From the NCBI RefSeq assembly GCF_050908995.1, contig NC_135123.1, positions 14,756,001 to 14,820,000 of the forward strand: a stretch of 64,000 nucleotides of DNA, written 5' to 3'. Below the pieces are notes generated by a model, which did no database searches, was not told where the DNA came from, and saw only the letters and a program-made list of their open reading frames with translations. Below are positions 51,901 to 63,244 of the stretch, piece by piece; positions within the stretch are counted from its first letter, which is position 1; every line of letters begins with the position of its first letter. Origin of the DNA: Andrena cerasifolii. Its lineage: Eukaryota; Arthropoda; Insecta; Hymenoptera; Andrenidae. Position numbers and translations under genes: made by a program.

Positions 51901-54612
51901 GCAGAGTCCTGGGTTCTCCAAGATTAGGTAACGGAAAGAAAAGGTGTTAGATGATTCCGAAACATAGACGTCGAGACTTTTACAGTCCTAGTACGTTGAG
52001 CATGGATTCGATCAGAAGAAGAGAATTAACTTTCGTTTGTTCTGCCTACAGGGCCAAAGGAATTCAACTACAGAGGCCGCAATTACTTCTACAGCGGGCA
52101 CATTCCAGCTCACGCTAATCAGAGGGTGGATTGGTTGGATGCTAGAAACATCTGCAGGGAATACTGCATGGACCTCGTGTCGATAGAAACTCAAGACAAG
52201 AACAATGTGATCTTCAGACTCATTCAGCAAAGTGAGTACAACCGAACATCTCAATTTGCTATTTTTACTTTGCGAAAGGTAAAGGATTCGTCACATCCGT
52301 TCGTTCATTCACGAAGAATAACGAGGGCGACCCACTTCGCTCTTAGAGGATCCTGCGACAGCAATTGCGAGAATAAGAATGATTCATTATTCAGAGACAC
52401 ATGGACGCGTACCACGAATAACTCACACCTGATTGCAAAAGCTTTTTAGTCTCGCGTAGATCGAGCGTACATATATCTTAATTGCATCGCAATTAACTTA
52501 TCTTTCCTATGTTTATTGTCACTCACCGTATGACTCCGATTTCGCAATGCTCGTTAGAATCCTTTCACGCAGGGCTCTATCGCAGAAACAACGGAAAGTT
52601 CAAATGGCTGGCCGCACCTTTCGTGTTGTACCTCAGAACGCACGAAACTGTGAGAATAATAATTAATATTCAGATTAGAAAAATACTGAATGTTTCATTC
52701 AGTTAAAGTCGGAGAAAAGAAACGCGTTTAAAGGAATATACATTAATAAGACGAATGTTACGTTTAGAGAATCTACTTTATCAATTTTCGATCTTATAAG
52801 TGGGGACGTTAAAAAGACATTTTAATAGTGACGAGAAGTGAAATCGATTCTGAGCGATGGCAACGAAGAATAAATGAGTATATTCATAGTATGTCCTTTC
52901 TATAAGATTTTAATACAAGAGAGGAGTTTCGTTTATGCGTAGTTTATTAATTTATCACAAGAATTTTAAATGATTCCAAGCTCGCGTATTAATTAAAAAA
53001 TACAAATGAATATGCATAGCATCCAAATACCTACTTTGAAACATTTCAAAAGGACAATGTTTAATGGATGCATTATTTCTAAAACTGTTTTACATCGAAT
53101 TCGCTGTCAAACTATCATAAAAGCCAACCGAAGTACCTATTACCTGGAACTTAGACTGAAACCGAAATGACGGTGGGAATTTAAAGAACCAAGTCGATGA
53201 TAGTTACTAATTTCATGTAAAAAGCATCATTAGGCGTGATAAATTCGGGAGGAACATAGAGGAGCATGAATTTATTTCGCCCTGTCGTAACTGGCTTAGA
53301 AAGTTCGACAAGGATCGAGGATACAGAAGCAGCCAGCTTCGCGAACGATTTATTACCTAACGTAACTTTCATTCTCGCCAGGCAAATAATTCAGAAATTT
53401 CGAAACGAACGAGCCGCCGACACGAAGCGGCGCTTCAGCGTCACTTCGCGTGATTTGCAACATCGCATCTCTGGCCACGATGTTTCCTCACGATAGAGGA
53501 GTACTCCGGGTCGATATTCTCCTATCACACGGACGGGTATCTCGAAAATTATACTCTGATCCCATAAGTACTTCTCTTTCAGCATCGAGAACGTTCGCTT
53601 GTACAAGCCGAGAATGTGTTTTCTGCTTTTCTTTCTATCTCTTATTTGCATACAATCGATCGACTTTCTAAGGACAGTTACAATTTTTATTCGACGTCGA
53701 GGCTTTAGAACCTACGAGTTAGCGAGTTAACGACACGATCCCCAAGGTGAGACGAAGGATCTAAGTAGGTTGAGGCTAAGGAATCTCATCTTTTTATATA
53801 TGTGCACACAGTTGCATCACGAAACGCATCAATCTCTCGAGCGCATATGTGTGCGTGTAAGAACGAAACAATACGATCAGAGATTTCATCTGAGTTATAC
53901 GGTACGACCGGTTTAATTGTACTCACGCAATTATTTCTCAAACTATGGAAAATAGAAAGAGATTCGTTCGCATAAAATTTCTTAGATTCGTACGGAGATG
54001 TATACTATCACGCTTCATTTTTTTTTTTTATGAAACTCTTACTTCCAAATATTTCACCGTTACCTAGACACTACCGCGAATTTCACACTTACTTTATGAC
54101 TACTCCGAATTGAATTATTACCATAACTTCAAATTACAAACACCAATAATTTCAGACTCTATCTTGTAAACGTTCTGTTGCTAAAAAATAAGGCAACACG
54201 TTTGCGTTAATGAATTCTCTGCTCCACAGATGATGTTCCCTACATTTGGACATCCGGGCGTCTCTGTGACTTCAAGGGCTGCGAGAATCGCCGCGACCTT
54301 GAACCCAAAGCTCTTTACGGCTGGTTCTGGTCGGCGAACAGGAAGAAGATGGCGCCAACCAACCAGGTCCCCGAAGGCTGGTCCTTCAATCCATGGTCCC
54401 AGACTGGCCACAAGAAGGTCAGGCAACCTGACAACGCTGAATTCGACATTAACGGCACCAACGAGTCCTGCTTGTCCGTTCTCAACAACGTCTACAAGGA
54501 CGGCATCACGTGGCACGACGTGGCTTGCTATCACCAGAAACCATTCGTCTGCGAAGACTCCGACGAGCTTTTGAACTATGTGGCCAGTACTAACCCTGGC
54601 CTCCGCCTTTAA
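39941..54612 (+). CDS. Secreted C-type lectin-domain protein
   Basis: An extracellular protein of one C-type lectin fold, likely binding sugar with calcium. Three coding exons, 39941-40073, 52052-52231 and 54230-54612 (TAA), join in phase to 696 bp, 231 residues. The ATG is the first base after an acceptor (TTTTCAG), so the 5' UTR begins in an earlier exon. Residues 1-17 are a hydrophobic signal peptide ending FASA. The lectin domain covers about 46-215 with Cys79, 83, 117, 122, 185, 204 and 212. The calcium/sugar motif is QPD (170-172), which in this family usually goes with galactose-type specificity. The partner WND motif reads WHD (199-201). Two close N-glycosylation sites lie at Asn179 (NGT) and Asn182 (NES). 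Immune and developmental roles are both known for insect lectins; neither is shown here. Confidence 0.93.
40829..41167. repeat. Inverted repeat with hairpin-bearing ends
   Basis: The arm 40829-40875 (GTGCGGAATACGCC, GGCGTTCAG, GTATGATTAACGA) pairs with 41121-41167. Each end itself holds a small stem: ACGCC-CATA-GGCGT on the left and GAACGCC-CGCA-GGCGTTC on the right. A further pair, CGCCGTGTGCGGA at about 41094-41106, is complemented at 41160-41172. Its class is unknown. Confidence 0.65.
41739..41971. mobile_element. hAT-like MITE, 233 bp, with perfect 8-bp duplication
   Basis: The left end is CAGTGGCGCACTGAGG; the right end in reverse complement is CAGTAGCGCACCCAGAGG. ATACGAAG is repeated exactly at 41731-41738 and 41972-41979. 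The interior is AT-rich and non-coding. It lies in the large lectin intron. Confidence 0.88.
44475..44756. repeat. Degenerate 30-bp minisatellite with 60-bp dimer pattern
   Basis: About nine units of roughly 30 bp share TCGAATCTAAGGGCC..., ending in ATTCCA or AGTCCA. Early units alternate between a CCTCAACTTATAGTCC type and a CTCCCACGTACATTCC type, giving a 60-bp higher period. Confidence 0.8.
45455..45749. mobile_element. hAT-like element, 295 bp, with perfect 8-bp duplication
   Basis: The ends are CATAGATGTCCG and, in reverse complement, CAAGGGCGTCCG. The 8-bp repeat TGGGGAGG lies at 45447-45454 and 45750-45757. Same family as 33784-34027, opposite orientation. No transposase. Confidence 0.85.
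52232..54229. other. Second intron of the lectin gene
   Basis: The donor is GTGAGT at 52232 and the acceptor ends CTCCACAG at 54229. No nested gene or repeat element was recognised. Confidence 0.6.
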
Positions 54613-55123
54613 AGGCGTCGCGATTCAACAGTCCACGTCATCAGCACCTGTCCCAATTGCCTCTGTCGCAGCTTAGGCGAGACACCAACCAAACAGGAAG
54701 AAAAATCAGAAACAATGTTCGAACTTGTTTGGGACTCACGACACCTTGAATTCTGTATTGGAAAGTAAGACGTTTCTATTCGCTGAGAGAAAACTAAGGA
54801 GCAATAAGACAACAGTGAACGAGAGAGGAAATTTTTTAGATTAAATATGTGAAGACTATACGTAGCACGAAGGAACTTGTTTATCGACGTAAAGTGCAAA
54901 GGCAAACGCGATAAATTTCTCAATAGACATTTGGTTGTGATTCGAATATTGTTAAAGTGTACTGCGAGTATTAAAATGATTGGTTTATAATTAGCACCTA
55001 TAGAATATGTCTCGTCGCTGCACCCTCCATGCACTCATTTTTCAGAATTCAGTAATAATTCTTATGATGCGGTTAATTTGTAATTACGGTACCCGTTAAT
55101 GAGTAATTAATGGTGTAAAGATA

Positions 55124-55129
55124 TTTATT
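55124..55129 (-). terminator. Candidate poly(A) signal, GTF3C5
   Basis: TTTATT on the + strand, about 155 bp past the GTF3C5 stop. It lies on the lectin side of the lectin gene's own signal at 55166-55171. Confidence 0.35.
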
Positions 55130-55165
55130 AATAGACATTTGGCTGACAGTCTGTATACATTTATG

Positions 55166-55171
55166 AATAAA
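55166..55171 (+). terminator. Candidate poly(A) signal, lectin gene
   Basis: AATAAA about 555 bp after the lectin stop, which would extend its 3' UTR into that of GTF3C5. Confidence 0.4.
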
Positions 55172-55282
55172 CTTTAATCGTAGGTATTTAAAAAGTCTCG
55201 TTCATTTGCCGAATCTCACGAACCGTGAAAATTAATAATTAACCATACTTAACGGTAAACTTACACATTTCAATGAAGCTTA

Positions 55283-57883
55283 TCAGTTCTCCGTGGGAAT
55301 ATCGCTGGGTTTAATTTCATCGTCTTTTTCTTCGCTTTCTTCTGCGCTGGAAACCGATTCGACCTTCTTTCTCTTTCTCTTACCTTTCAGTCTGTTAAGC
55401 TTTATTTTAATTCCACGTTTACGTTTCCGAGGCAAGAACACGGGATCTGCAAAGGAAATATTACAATAACATAGATAAATTTGCTCCTTCTCTCCAGTCT
55501 CCTTAAACCTACATTAAACTAAACTATCAATACGTACGATCCTCGGGGATATTCATTTGCTTCCTCAAAACAGACCGAACTTGTTTATTAATGATCTCTC
55601 TGCATTGTACATCAAAGCCACTTGGCAGCCAGCCCCTTTTCTCGTGACACCTTGTGCTGGGCAGGGGGTCCGGCAATTTTGCTAACATCTCTTGTATTTC
55701 CTCTACAAGGACGTCGCAGTACTAAAAAAAATTCAAACTCAATTTCAAACGAAACTTATGAATATTACGGTGGTAAGATAATTGGTACGAACCTGATAAA
55801 ACATTTGCCTCGACGGAGGTACCGTTCCCTCCCGATAAATATACACGTTTTCGTTATAGTCTTGCTCCTTTTTATGGCTCTGCTCTTGGCTAGAACTTCC
55901 ACTCGGCTGAATTGTTTTTTGCTTCGCAGCTGGCGTTGATTTGTATGGCAACGTGTATTCTGAGTAGTTCCTCTTACACTTCACAGTAGATCCCAAACCG
56001 TCTATGCATAGAAGACGAATAAACGAATTTTCAAGGGAGAATCGCAGTTTCGTCCGAACTAGCGGTTATTTCAAAAGAACTCACGCATAGCTTTTAGTCT
56101 GTAATCTAAAGTCTGATATTTCCTTGCAGTAATGTCCTTTCTTGGATCGTACCCCAATTTTACCCACATAATCTTCCACGGGCCGGTCATGAAGTAATAG
56201 GCGACGGAGGGAAGTAGAATTTTCAGTCGGTCATTAGAAAACTTAGTCTTATACATTATTGCATTTTTCGACCAAATTGGCCGGTCCTCGAAAATCTGAC
56301 GCATTTGGTCGAAGTGTGCATTTTGAACGAATTTCACTTTCAGAGCTGTCTCTATGCCCACTGGCGGTTTCGTAGGAACGTCCGGAGTCGAAAAGTAAAT
56401 GAAATTAGAGAACCCTGACTTTCGTTTTCTACTCTTTCCAATTATATTCTCCGGATACGAGTTGGCTTCGGTCTTTGGTACGTATTGCTGTATCGTATCC
56501 ATTCTGCTGAACGCAGCTGGTGGAAAGAAGTAAGGCACGTCGTTCTTTAACCAAGAGTAATGTGGTATATTAGTTGGACAGAATTTATCGTATATACACT
56601 CTAATCTTTTAGGGTCTCCTTTTTTCTGAGTCATTGGTAAATACTGAAAGTCACAGAGATCTAAAACATATTATTACCAGAATGTACAACGTGCTATGTA
56701 GTACTGAGAATCTTATCAAACACAACCATATTTACGAAAAGAAGTAAATTATTTTATTATCCAAGTGAACTGAAATGCATACTTGTGAATCTGAATTCTG
56801 TGTCAACTCTCCCCAAAACTTTTAATTTTGGCAATTCATAATCCTTATCTTCCGAAAGGTCTTCGTATTTATTACGATCGAATGTCGGTGGTATGTTTTT
56901 CTTATTCTTTATAAAGTTCGTGTCATTATCAACTGATAAATCTTGGAAGTCTTTAATACCCTCAGGGAACAAATTTTTATGCGAGGGGCCAGGAGTACAA
57001 TCGAAGCTACTAAGACTGCAACTGTGTACTTGATCAGCTAATTCAGACATAACTCGTTCTTCATTTTTACTCTCCGTATTGGTGTCGCGAGATTCAGTGC
57101 CCTGTGCATCTGGCGACTGCACCGTATCCCCATTATTCTGTACGTTATTGTCACTTTGAGCATTATCCGTGTTCTTGTTAACCGTAGATTGCTTCTCCGT
57201 TTTCTTCCCCTCGAATTCTTCTACCTTCTTTACTCTGGACTTTTTAACTCTGACTCTGAGCAAGAATCCCTTAGTATTATATCTATCGCCACAAGTCGGT
57301 TTGCAGTACATATCATCTGGTCTAAACCTTAATTCCAAACGTCGGTTCGGAGTGTTCACTGCCTAGTGATGTGTAATTAATAACAGCCATTAGAAATCCT
57401 TACACCTTTGTTTTTTCTCACACAAAAAGACAATACCGTAGTAATGCTGCCGAGGCCCCCCAATGTCTGTATAGCTTTATCCGCATTGATTACGTTTCCA
57501 GGATATTTAATGCAAAGAAACTTTCTGTCGAACCTATGACCGCCGGGAAGGACTGGCCCGATATAATCATTTTCATGCTCCTCGCACGCTTCTTCCTGAT
57601 TACCTTCAGAGGTCTACGCAACAATATTTATAAAAGCTGTTACCACTACGGCGATAATAAATCGTACGCTGCGTTGCATTGACAACGTATTATTAACAAG
57701 AAACAAAGAAAAGAAATGTAAATCCATTTGGTATCTTACATTATCATCGTTATTAGTCTCAGGTATATCGCAGTAAGAATCATCGCTATCAATCTCTTTA
57801 CGATAATCTTCGATTTTGAAATCCTCGTCTTTATCATCTTGTGTATAAGAAATTTCGTCGCTAGTGTCACTTGGTTCGCTCAT
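55283..57883 (-). CDS. GTF3C5: General transcription factor 3C polypeptide 5 (TFIIIC subunit)
   Basis: TFIIIC binds the A and B boxes of tRNA-type genes and brings TFIIIB and RNA polymerase III; this subunit matches yeast Tau95. Seven exons in transcript order: 57883-57740, 57613-57437, 57362-56783, 56660-56085, 56001-55793, 55721-55538 and 55446-55283 (TGA). They join in phase to 2034 bp, 677 residues. An acidic N-terminus (1-60) precedes the dimerisation region (FDRKFLCIKYPGNV, LGGLGSITT, LELRFRPDDMYCKP). A charged, Asn/Asp/Ser-rich linker fills about 140-270. The DNA-binding region follows (LPSVAYYFMTGPWKIMWVKLGYDPRKD, near 440-470, shown here by the run GPWKIMWVKLGYDPRKD) and then VYIYREGTVPPSRQMFYQ. 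The tail is Lys/Arg then acidic. It is longer than the roughly 520-residue vertebrate protein, mainly through the linker. Head to head with MARCH. Confidence 0.94.
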
Positions 57884-59290
57884 ATTACTTTTTTCTTGTA
57901 CTTATACCCTACAAGTCAGAAGATTGGACTTTCAGACAGCACATTCTTGCAAGCATTATCGTGTCAACGTGTATAATCAGAAAATATTAGAATATTGAAA
58001 TGGAACGTTGCATTTATGTGTATTGTTAAATTACTTTTTACTTTTTTTATAATTATAATCTGATTTTATTCACGCGCCTAAATGCTCGAACGTCATAACG
58101 TTGTACTATATATACTTACATATAATTACGAGGTTAATTTCATTACAGCATGTGCAAGTTATTTTCTATCATTAATCTTGCGTTGAAGTATTATTATTTC
58201 ATGAAATGCATATGTTTCATAACACGCAGCTGCTTTTAAACGCTACACTTTGTGTCCATCACATTTTAGGTTATATTCACGGAGTAACTAATATATATAT
58301 AATTTAAGGTTAAGAATCGTGGAGCAAGATACACATACGTAGTCCGGATTGCCTACGTACAGGCTTCACAAACTTTTTAAATTTGACCCAGGTCGTTTCT
58401 AAACGCAAGTATGCAACTCTAAAGATGCGAAAAAGAATATTTAAACGACTAATATTTAATAGAATTCTTTCAACGTGTACATTAAGACTGGCAAAAATTG
58501 TATTACGAATAATTATTATGTGTATTACTCGTAATAAAGTATTTGTAAAAATAAAATTGGAAAAAGAGAATAATATCGCGCTTCAAAGTATAGAAATATA
58601 TTATAGAATCCCATACTACGTCCATAAAACTAAACAATTCGAATATTATCAACAAACGATTATAGTATTTTAAATTTATCAAAAATATAACTAACACAAT
58701 TTAAAAAATCATTTAAATTAAAAGCAAAGCATACTATATAGCATATAGTACACTACATAGCAAATTTAAAGCTTCCATACAGTACTATTGTTGAAATTCA
58801 GAAACTCATTCAACAGTTTCCCTATGATTGTAAAAATTGGTAAATAAATTAAGCCTGCCTTCATCATTAATTTACTTTTCCTTTATTTATCGTACCGATT
58901 TTCTACACCGCTCATAAATAGTACAGAGTATATACTACTAATTATAAGAATGATCATCCAACTGAGTCCTCCGTGCAACTACTTTGCATTAGCCCACTAG
59001 GACCCAGCAGCTTCATAGTCTCCTGCTCCTCCAGACGTTTCAAGCGCGCCGATCACCTCGGTTTCACGCCTCCTCTGTACGATCCGTCCCTCTGACAGAA
59101 TAGGAAGGGAAACAATTCCCCGACTATGTCAAGGATAAACCCACCGAGCCCACTTCGCGTAACGGTGGGACTCCTGGGCCCACCGCGCCGTTTGGTCTCC
59201 GTCCTAACAACGCTGCCGCGACATCCGGCGACAAACGTATAGCCGGCGATAATTCCTCGATAATAGGTCGATAACGGGTCTCGTTGTCCC
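57884..59290. promoter_or_regulatory. Shared upstream region between GTF3C5 and the MARCH gene
   Basis: The two start codons are 1.4 kb apart and point away from each other. The left 1 kb is AT-rich; the last 350 bp before 59291 is GC-rich and probably includes the MARCH promoter and 5' UTR. No TATA box was recognised. An AT-rich open frame at about 58383-58673 looks like chance. Confidence 0.4.
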
Positions 59291-62200
59291 ATGGAATTTC
59301 AACAGAGCAGTGCAACGACGGCGGTGTCCGGCGACGCCGCGACCAACGACACGCCGAAAATCTCTTCCTCGTCGCCCTTGTACAGGCGCAACATGACGCC
59401 AGATAAACGGGGCGCCTGCTCTGTTTGTTGTCGAATTTGCCACGAAGGTACACACCAGCTTACAGGTTACTTTTTACTCTCCTTTGCCGCGCGATTTATT
59501 CGCGCTTCTCGTGGCCACCGTTGGTGGACGAATTTGGGAGTAGCTCGAAGATAAACACGTTTGGTGTCAGTGGAAGGAGTGCCGGTGAGGTTTGACGAGT
59601 TTAGGCAGTGATCGAATATTCGTTGCTTCGCTGAATAATTTTTGTAATAAAATTGACAAGTAGCGAAGGTTTTATTAGCGCCTGCTAAGTAGTGGTGTTT
59701 GCTGGCTTTTGTTTCTACTGTAATCTGGTGGCATCTGATTGCTGGTGTAGCGTGGAGCGACGGAGGAAGGTGAAAGTGTAAACAGTGTGTCCGGAATACG
59801 GGTTTAGGTTGGGGCACGAGGGTTTGTGTTTAAAAGTGAAACGAAGCAGTGACATTAGACCGGAGGGGCCCTCTCGAAGGACGTTGACTTCCGTTATGTG
59901 ATTCAGTTTCGATAATTGCTTTTCTTATCGTTCTCTATCAGGTTATTCACACAGTCAATACGAGGCACGTGTGGCGAAATGTGTTTTGTAATTAAACGAG
60001 CGGGAATAAACGTGTTAAAGGAATTGCACCAGTCGTTTTTATTATTTTGTTCGATGCCAGTTTAGTGGGAAGAAAATTCTGATTTGTATACGTGCTTGTA
60101 CTTTTAACGATTGTGTAAATATTAGAAGTGAAACGGAAGTGAAACTGTAAATAAGTTACGTAAGGCGAATGTCCCAATTTCTGCTCATTTAAGAGGTACC
60201 TTGCCATAAAAGAAGTGTAAAAAATTTGTTTGCGATGAAAATTTGCAGAGTAATTGATTGATTCTTTAATAATAAATCAAACAATTCAGAAACTATTTAA
60301 GAACGATATTTCAAGATGTTTAACTATTAGTAATTTGTCATTAAATATATAATGCTCTAAATGTCCGTATTTCTGCTCATGAAAAATAGCGATGTATGTA
60401 TTGCCCCAAGCTCGTGCAACCCTCGCGTAAATGTTTAAGTAATTTAGAATTATTTTCTTGCAACTGTAGTGCAAACGTAACGCATATAATAATAAGAAAA
60501 ATACGAAATGATCAGAAATGGGGATATGAGCAGAAATTGGGACATTCGCCTTATTTCAATCATTACTGACTTCGACTTTCGACCAATTAGTTGTAGAATC
60601 TGCAGGTGTATCGACCTTTCGCTATCTCCCTATACTTGTACTTTCTTAATGAGTCAATATTACGATGTGAAAAATCCACTGACGCCTCGAAATGTACTCC
60701 GAGTGACTCACGGGTATGTTCCGTGATGAAACGATATGCAGCATGGATTAGCGACGAACTACCACGAACGTGAGAATATACATACCTAAAGTACAAATAT
60801 AGTATATGCGTGCAGTTGCATGCATATGCTACCAAACGGCGATGTTAATATTTATATGTATCCGTTCGCGACGAACTTTACACATGATAAACAACTGCGG
60901 TATCTTATTTAAGAATAATTTTGCCGATACTAAATAAGTGAGAAATTCTAATTATTTTGTGAATTGGATTTCTCTAGTTGTAAAATCGACGCGGCACAGT
61001 TATTAAAGCACTTTTCGATACACTTTTTTCATAACTGGCGAGCGAAACTATATATGTGGATTATTGTTACGCGATAGTGGAGTTATCTGTATATTAATAG
61101 TGCACCGAAGGTCGTGTGATAAGGTTGACCAAGGTAAAACTATTTGGATACACAGATTTACATCTCAGGATTATCCAGATTGATATCCACAGGATTCGTA
61201 AATTTCGATATTGGAGCAATCGCAAATATAGCAGAGCTAGCACGAATTGAAGTGCTGTACTGAAGTAATCGAAATAAATCGCAGTGAATGATTGATAACA
61301 AGAGATTCTTTCGCAGATGAAGGCACGGAGGAGTTAATAGATCCCTGCGAATGCTCTGGATCATTGGGCTTGATACACACGAGTTGTTTGGAGAAATGGC
61401 TGTCTACCTCGAATACAGATCGATGCGAGATTTGTAAATACTCGTTTGTGATACGAAAGAAGAACAAACCATTTTGTCAGGTGAAGATCTATGTAAATCT
61501 TTTGCCTTGTTAGTAAGATATTAGTTATTTAGTAAGATTGCACAGCTCGCTGTTGAATATCTCTTGTATCTTTAACAATATTAACAGTTCTTAAGAGGAA
61601 CTTAAGGAGCTCTGATGGTTGAAATAGTGTTTTCATAGATGAAGGCACAGAGATTTTTTTAATCGAATGTGTGTACAAAATAATAAAGAAGGAAAAGTTC
61701 AGAAGTTAGAGAACAAATTATATAGTCAGATCGAAAGAGTAACTTTGTTAGATCCGGAGATGATTTTCGATTTTTATAACGCTAGCAATATGCTTTTCCA
61801 GTGACAAAAGAATAGTAATATTGCTGGTAAAAATAAAATGCGCCAGTGTATTATCAAAAGTGAATCTTTCTTCCGCAAGTAGAAAATGCCTGTCAAGCAC
61901 AGACCTAGGAATTTTCGAACAAATATTCGTGCCAGTAAAGATGTTACTAGAGAAGGTCCGAGTGCTTCAGCGAGCACAATTTTCGAATGAGATTAATTTG
62001 AAGGAATTCGAGGAAGTTGATTTATTTTAATGCTACCTGTACCCATGTTTATATCAGTGAAGATATATTAACTTCGATGATAAAGAAATAGCAGTTCCGT
62101 CGTGCGTATCGCATTGGCTTTTGATATCCCGACGTTATCTATTTATTATCACGCAGAAATACATTCAAAGTGTCTGCAACCAATTTGTAAACATACTCGT

Positions 62201-63244
62201 TTAACGTTAAAAAAGTAATCACGCTCAAATTGGAATTTTTGTAATTATCATAGTCCAGGCATACAGTATACGTTTTTTTAGCCTGTCCACTTTTCGAGAA
62301 CGATATTATTAACTATGCTTTTTGAACATTAATCATCGTAATGCATTGTAACATGTTTGAGCGGGCGAAGGAGCCATAGTAACTATAGATTGTAATATTC
62401 TAATTTATATTGTGCTCGCTTTTTAACGAAGTACAAATTGTTGCAATCTTTTCGACAGTGGTGGACGACCAGAAGTATTCACGGGCCACAAGGCATAGCA
62501 GGCGATGTGATATGCCTAGTTATTTTAACTCCACTGTGCGTCGCAGCGACATATTTTTGTGGAATCGGTGCCTCTGGTTACACCAGGCTTGGCTTCTGGG
62601 AAGGCACAGGTTTGGCCATTCTTTGCTGCATGCTGATTGCCACATACTTTCTGTGGTTAATCGTCACAATCAGGTACGATTTATGGTTTCTCGGTGGAAG
62701 AATTTATGAATGTCATATCTCGATATTAAAGCAATTACAACTGTATAAATGCAGTGGTGCCTATTCTTTGTACAAAATAGAATGCAATTAGTAATCGAAG
62801 GGAGCTGTGGTACCACACCGAAGTTTCAAATGGCGAATAGTTCAGTCGCATGGCGGATACGGTCTATTTTTCAAATTCCAAATAATTATCTTCTTCATCA
62901 AAATTGTGTGCACAATACTGGGAATTATTGACAAAAAATATTTAGGAAATATCCATTTTTAGGAAATTAAAATATTACATATTAATACAAATATACTTTA
63001 CAGGTTCCACTTGAAGTCCTGGCAACAGTGGTGCGCAAGAAATCAGGACGTGAAATTAATAGTGAAACACAAGTCTGAGGGATCGTCGCGTCCAGAGTCG
63101 CAAATTAAAACACTTTGGAAGTTGGGTCAGAACAACAACAGCAATAATCCATCACATAGCAATCCATTTACAGCCTGGCTGTTCCCTTCGTTTACTAACG
63201 ACGATCTATCTTGTTCCTTACAACATCAAACTACGGCCGTGTAA
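59291..63244 (+). CDS. MARCH-type RING-CH membrane E3 ubiquitin ligase (MARCH2/3-like)
   Basis: It transfers ubiquitin to membrane proteins and acts in endosomal or plasma membranes. Four exons, 59291-59447, 61317-61480, 62459-62673 and 63004-63244 (TAA), join in phase to 777 bp, 258 residues, about the size of MARCH2 and MARCH3. The RING-CH finger has the C4HC3 ligands Cys47, Cys50, Cys63, Cys65, His73, Cys76, Cys89 and Cys92, with the diagnostic Trp80 in LEKWL. Two membrane helices follow at about 122-142 (GDVICLVILTPLCVAATYF) and 157-178 (GLAILCCMLIATYFLWLIV), so both ends face the cytosol. The C-terminal tail is polar and Asn/Ser-rich, ending HQTTAV. That final -TTAV resembles a class I PDZ-binding end, a feature known from some MARCH proteins. 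The ATG is the first in a GC-rich leader. Confidence 0.93.
60163..60551. mobile_element. TA-flanked MITE, 389 bp, with perfect 26-bp terminal repeats
   Basis: 60163-60188 and 60526-60551 are exact reverse complements, beginning AGGCGAATGTCCCAATTTCT. TA lies on each side (60161-60162, 60552-60553), as in Tc1/mariner-type insertions. A third, imperfect copy of the terminal sequence (ATGTCCGTATTTCTGCTCAT) occurs inside at about 60360. There is no transposase. It sits in intron 1 of the MARCH gene. Perfect terminal identity suggests a young copy. Confidence 0.88.

Larger units (their letters stand above)
40074..52051. other. 12-kb intron of the lectin gene
   Basis: The donor at 40074 is GTAAGT and the acceptor ends CTACAG at 52051. 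No nested gene was recognised. It contains listed elements at 40.83, 41.74, 44.48 and 45.46 kb. The stretch 40.2-41.5 kb is richer in GC than the rest and might hold regulatory sequence; 46-51 kb is AT-rich and shows nothing I can name. Confidence 0.6.

Noticed and set aside
58383..58673. 96-codon open frame between GTF3C5 and MARCH
   Set aside because: Very AT-rich Ile/Lys/Arg composition, no domain or good start context.
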